This document shows, in pieces, positions 8,389 to 10,382 of a stretch of 10,382 nt of DNA. A model generated the notes under the pieces. It searched no databases, had not been told where the DNA came from, and saw only the letters and a program-made list of their open reading frames with translations. This DNA comes from Candidatus Binatota bacterium. GTDB taxonomy: Bacteria; Desulfobacterota; Binatia; Bin18. The translations under genes and the position numbers were made by a program. The stretch lies in assembly GCA_011523315.1 (NCBI GenBank), contig WTHE01000173.1, positions 1 through 10,382 of the forward strand, written 5' to 3'. Within the stretch, counting starts at the first letter, position 1. Every line of letters begins with the position of its first letter.

Positions 8389-8459
8389 TAATTCTCTAAA
8401 CAAATACCTTCACCTCGGCCTGCTGCTTGAGGGGGAATACACGCAAGACGGAGACGCGT

Positions 8460-9644
8460 ATGTGGACCGGACGAGGCAAAACCGCAATCGTTGGAGTCGG
8501 CTATTCCGAGCTGACCCGGCACTCGGAAAAACCGCTCGGCCTGCTGGCCCTTAACGGGTGTCGAGCCGCGCTCGATGACGCGGGGCTCAGGCCGGAGCAG
8601 ATCGACGGGCTGGCCACCTTCCCCGAGGCGCCATTTCTGGGCGCCGGTCACAAGGACGGCGAGGATATTGTCAGCGTCGAGTATATCCTGAACCACCTGC
8701 CGCTGGCCCCGGATATTCGCTGGTATGCCCAGATTGAGACCGGCATGATTGCCAGTCCGATCATCGAAGCGGTGCACGCCCTGCTGGCCGGGGCGTGCGA
8801 CTACGCCCTGGTGTGGCGGGCAATGCACAACCCGCGCGGCCGCTACGGGGCGTGGAAGAGCGACCGGGCGGCCGGCGATGCCCAGTTCATCGCCCCCTAC
8901 GGCTGTACGGGCATTTTTCAGTGGCACGCCATGGCCTGGCAGCGCTACATGCATCTGTACGGGGCGACCCGCGAGGACTTGGCGACCTTTGTGACCAACA
9001 GCCGCCGCAACGCCAACCTCAACCCGCACGCCTATTTTTACACCACGCCGATGAGCCGCGAGGATTACTTCGCGGCGCGCAAGATTGCCGAGCCGCTGTG
9101 TCTGTTTGACTGCGACATCCCGGTCGAGGGCTGTGTCGCCCTGATACTCACCACGTCCGAGCGAGCCCAGGACTTGCCCAACCCGCCCGCCTACGTGGCC
9201 GGCTATGGCCAGAACACGAGCCGGCGGCGCAACCTGTTTCACTACTCGCAGGACGATTACATGGAGTGTGGCGGCTCTCTGGCCACGAAGCTGTGGGCGT
9301 CGTCCGGCCTGGGTCCGCACGATATGAGCGCCGCTCAGCTGTACGACGGGTTCAGCCCATCGGCGATGTATTGGCTGGAAGCGGCCGGCTTTTGTCCCCA
9401 GGGCCAGGCCCACGCCTTTATCCAGGACGGTCGGATCGCGCTGGAGGGCGAGCTGCCGGTGAATACCTTCGGCGGCAGCCTGAGCGAGGGCCGTCTGCAC
9501 GGCATGGGCCATATTGCCGAGGCGGTCTTGCAGGTGACCGGGCGGGCCGACAAACGCCAGGTGCCGGACGCCAGCGCGGCCTGCGCCATTGACGGCTCGC
9601 CCATGCTGCGCGGCAGCGGCCTGGTCGTCACCCGGGAGCCCTAG
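8460..9644 (+). CDS. SCPx/Ltp2-type thiolase-like protein (acetyl-CoA acetyltransferase family)
   Basis: A 394-aa thiolase-fold protein of the lipid-transfer (SCPx) branch. The N-terminal strand TAIVGVGYSEL (8-18) and AALDDAGLRPEQIDGL (36-51) are typical. The C-terminal NTFGGSLSEGRLHGMGHIAEA (335-355) replaces the GHPxGATG motif of true thiolases. At the nucleophile position, just before ASPIIEAVHALLAG (98-111), I align Thr94-Gly-Met-Ile with no cysteine. It is therefore probably not a classical Cys thiolase; Ltp2-type proteins of this branch act as retro-aldolases with a DUF35 partner, and the DUF35 protein at 3479-3895 is the obvious candidate. ATG 8460 is chosen because GGAG lies at 8450-8453 and homology begins within ten residues; TTG 8427 is less likely. 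G+C is higher than in the preceding block. Substrate unknown. Confidence 0.88.
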   Translation: MWTGRGKTAIVGVGYSELTRHSEKPLGLLALNGCRAALDDAGLRPEQIDGLATFPEAPFLGAGHKDGEDIVSVEYILNHLPLAPDIRWYAQIETGMIASPIIEAVHALLAGACDYALVWRAMHNPRGRYGAWKSDRAAGDAQFIAPYGCTGIFQWHAMAWQRYMHLYGATREDLATFVTNSRRNANLNPHAYFYTTPMSREDYFAARKIAEPLCLFDCDIPVEGCVALILTTSERAQDLPNPPAYVAGYGQNTSRRRNLFHYSQDDYMECGGSLATKLWASSGLGPHDMSAAQLYDGFSPSAMYWLEAAGFCPQGQAHAFIQDGRIALEGELPVNTFGGSLSEGRLHGMGHIAEAVLQVTGRADKRQVPDASAACAIDGSPMLRGSGLVVTREP

Positions 9645-9686
9645 CATCCAGGCTGTCCGAGCCGGGCTTGGCAGACCGACCCCGGT

Positions 9687-9699
9687 CCAGCTAAGCTGG
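9687..9699. repeat. Short inverted repeat upstream of the selenoprotein gene
   Basis: CCAGCT and AGCTGG flank a single A, forming a perfect 6-bp inverted repeat 29 bases before the start codon of the arsC-like gene. It could be a small operator or a leader hairpin, or chance. It is too short and lacks the T-run needed for a terminator of the thiolase gene. Confidence 0.3.
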
Positions 9700-9714
9700 G
9701 GCAACATTCTGCAC

Positions 9715-9720
9715 AGGAGG
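9715..9720 (+). promoter_or_regulatory. Ribosome binding site fixing the true start of the arsC-like selenoprotein gene
   Basis: A consensus AGGAGG lies 8 bases before ATG 9729. This decides the gene model: the start belongs upstream of the in-frame TGA at 9762-9764, not at the GTG codon 9819 that standard gene callers would use. No comparable site precedes 9819. Confidence 0.85.
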
Positions 9721-9728
9721 CTTTGTCC

Positions 9729-10082
9729 ATGGAAAAACTCGAGATGTACCACAACCCCGGCTGAGGCCAGTCCCGAAAAGCGCTCGAAATTCTACGAGAG
9801 CGCGGCGTCGAGGTCGACGTGACCGAATACCTGAAAAATCCCTTGAGCCGAGCCGATTTTGAACGGTTTCTGACGCTCCTGCCCAACCCGGCGGCGGAGC
9901 TGGTGCGCAAGGACAAACGCTTCAAGGAGCTACAGCTCAACGAAGCCGACTACACGACCCCGGAGACGGTGGTCGCCGTTCTGCTCGAACACCCAGAGCT
10001 GATGCAGCGACCGATCATTATTCGTGGCGAGCGGGCGGTCTTGGCCCGACCCGGAGAGATGGTCGAAGAGCTGTTGGACTAG
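9729..10082 (+). CDS. ArsC/Spx-family arsenate reductase-like selenoprotein (TGA = Sec12)
   Basis: A 117-aa thioredoxin-fold protein of the glutaredoxin-coupled ArsC family. The start MEKLEMYHNPG is followed by TGA at codon 12 (9762-9764), then GQSRKALEILRERG. R773 ArsC has HNPACGTSRNTL here, so the TGA replaces the catalytic Cys12 exactly. Arg60, Arg94 (before cis-Pro95) and Arg107 coincide in number with the R773 catalytic arginines, and His8 is also kept. The frame after the TGA is intact to the stop, with RGERAVLARP matching the family's C-terminal signature. A SECIS-like hairpin follows at 9780-9803. The predicted role is reduction of arsenate, or a related thiol/selenol oxidoreductase reaction, with glutathione/glutaredoxin. 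R773 ArsC is 141 aa; the short form resembles YffB/ArsC-like members, so the substrate is uncertain. It stands apart from any ars operon, 84 bases after the thiolase gene. The alternative is a nonsense-mutated pseudogene or a read error. Confidence 0.85.
9780..9803 (+). promoter_or_regulatory. Candidate bacterial SECIS element
   Basis: GCGCTC (9780-9785) pairs perfectly with GAGCGC (9798-9803), enclosing the 12-nt loop GAAATTCTACGA. The loop begins with G and starts 21 nt after the TGA. Known rules for bacterial SECIS elements, read by SelB, ask for a 3-14 nt loop with a G in its first two positions, about 16-37 nt from the UGA; all are met. A competing fold (CTCG/CGAG inner pairing with a 2-nt bulge) would shrink the loop to 8 nt and lose the leading G. 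The hairpin lies inside the coding region, as in other bacteria. Confidence 0.7.
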
Positions 10083-10103
10083 GAATATGGGGCTGGGGAG
10101 TAG

Positions 10104-10304
10104 TCAGCTGAAGACTTTCCATAAAACGGCGGTCGTCAGTGCCAGATTAAACCCAGCCATCCATTTAATCACCGCCAGATCCTGGTCGATCTTTGCAAAC
10201 CGATTCTCATAGCCGGCGATTGCCTCTGCCGCAGCCCGGGCTTTTTCCTCACCGGCTCCGGCTTCTTTCAAGGCATCGTAGACTTCGCTGATCATTGTGC
10301 TCAT
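10104..10304 (-). CDS. Small coiled-coil, C-terminally membrane-anchored protein (DUF1640-like)
   Basis: A 66-aa protein: an acidic/Ala-rich helical part (residues 5-45, heptad-like, with YENRFAKIDQDLAVIKWM) leading into a hydrophobic segment at about 47-63 (WMAGFNLALTTAVLWKVF). This layout, a coiled coil followed by one transmembrane helix at the C-terminus, resembles bacterial DUF1640/CCDC90-like small proteins; the function is not known. AGGAAGG (complement of 10311-10317) lies 6 bases before the ATG. The ATG overlaps the stop of the upstream miaB-like gene by ATGA, so the two are probably co-translated. It converges on the arsC-like gene with a 21-base gap. Confidence 0.75.
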   Translation of the reverse strand: MSTMISEVYDALKEAGAGEEKARAAAEAIAGYENRFAKIDQDLAVIKWMAGFNLALTTAVLWKVFS

Positions 10305-10382
10305 CTCTCGCCTTCCTCTCCAACCAGCGTATGGGCAGTTGCTGAGGTCACGTTTACCCGGACCAGATCGCCCGGCCGGGCG
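10301..10382 (-). CDS. miaB: C-terminus of MiaB-type methylthiotransferase (TRAM domain, partial)
   Basis: The minus strand is open from the window edge for 26 codons, ending in TGA at 10303-10301. The residues ARPGDLVRVNVTSATAHTLV followed by GEEGER match the end of the TRAM RNA-binding domain of MiaB, whose proteins typically finish with a GDLVxVxIT...HxLxGE pattern. MiaB is the radical-SAM enzyme that adds the methylthio group to i6A37 in tRNA. RimO or MtaB-like relatives share a similar tail, so the assignment within the family is tentative. The gene continues beyond the right edge. Confidence 0.65.
   Translation of the reverse strand, partial: ARPGDLVRVNVTSATAHTLVGEEGER

Larger units (their letters stand above)
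3896..8459 (+). other. Putative restriction-modification island splitting a DUF35-thiolase operon
   Basis: Three tightly spaced co-directional genes (two DNA methyltransferases and a PLD nuclease) separate two genes whose families are normally adjacent. Lines counted by eye in the block are poorer in G+C (27/60 at 5641-5700, 29/60 at 6181-6240) than one in the thiolase (39/60 at 9001-9060). This is consistent with later acquisition. No integrase, tRNA, terminal inverted repeat or obvious target duplication is visible at either edge, so the mechanism and exact borders are unknown. The limits given are simply the DUF35 stop and the thiolase start. Confidence 0.45.

Noticed and set aside
8112..9752. 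A 546-codon open frame on the minus strand opposite the thiolase gene
   Set aside because: Its product is low-complexity (Gly/Arg/Val/Ala-rich) with no domain, and it is explained by high G+C in the antisense of a well-supported thiolase gene.
9819..10082. Starting the arsC-like gene at GTG 9819
   Set aside because: There is no ribosome site there, and it removes the conserved HNPxU/C active site, while AGGAGG and family homology continue in frame up to ATG 9729.
1..10382. CRISPR array, tRNA or rRNA genes
   Set aside because: No regularly spaced direct repeats were seen, and I recognised no tRNA or rRNA gene; nearly all of the sequence is accounted for by coding regions.

Overview
The window is about 10.4 kb of GC-rich bacterial DNA, dense with genes, most of them on the + strand. 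The content suggests a free-living or uncultivated Gram-negative lineage, for example a deltaproteobacterial, Binatota or Tectomicrobia-like group. The pointers are an unpaired SbcC, a DUF35/lipid-transfer thiolase pair typical of acyl-CoA or steroid-type metabolism, a C/G-rich dispersed palindrome, and apparent selenocysteine decoding. The taxonomy is inference; no marker gene here settles it.

Layout. Positions 1-133 hold the possible end of an upstream gene and a palindromic dispersed repeat. Positions 134-3415 encode a full-length SbcC/Rad50-type ATPase with a CPVC zinc hook. Positions 3479-3895 encode a DUF35 zinc-ribbon/OB-fold protein. Next comes a three-gene block (3968-8259): a 734-aa N6-adenine-type methyltransferase, a 309-aa SPPY-type methyltransferase whose motif order is permuted relative to the common beta class, and a 378-aa PLD-superfamily nuclease resembling the BfiI/NgoFVII restriction enzymes. 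The three genes are tightly packed and look like one restriction-modification operon. Positions 8260-8459 are non-coding or degenerate sequence with two short palindromes. Positions 8460-9644 encode an SCPx/Ltp2-type thiolase-like protein, the usual partner of DUF35 proteins. The simplest reading is that the restriction-modification block landed between two genes of an ancestral DUF35-thiolase operon.

The most notable locus is 9729-10082. Ordinary gene calling would start it late, around 9819. A perfect AGGAGG precedes ATG 9729, and the frame from there runs through a single TGA at codon 12. That is exactly the catalytic cysteine position of glutaredoxin-coupled ArsC arsenate reductases. Arg60, Arg94 and Arg107 fall on the same numbers as the catalytic arginines of plasmid R773 ArsC. 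A 6-bp stem with a 12-nt loop beginning with G lies 21 nt after the TGA, as expected for a bacterial SECIS element. I read it as a selenocysteine-containing ArsC-family protein.

The right end is a minus-strand pair: the last 26 codons of a MiaB-type protein (TRAM domain) overlapping by ATGA a 66-aa coiled-coil plus membrane-anchor protein. This pair converges on the arsC-like gene.
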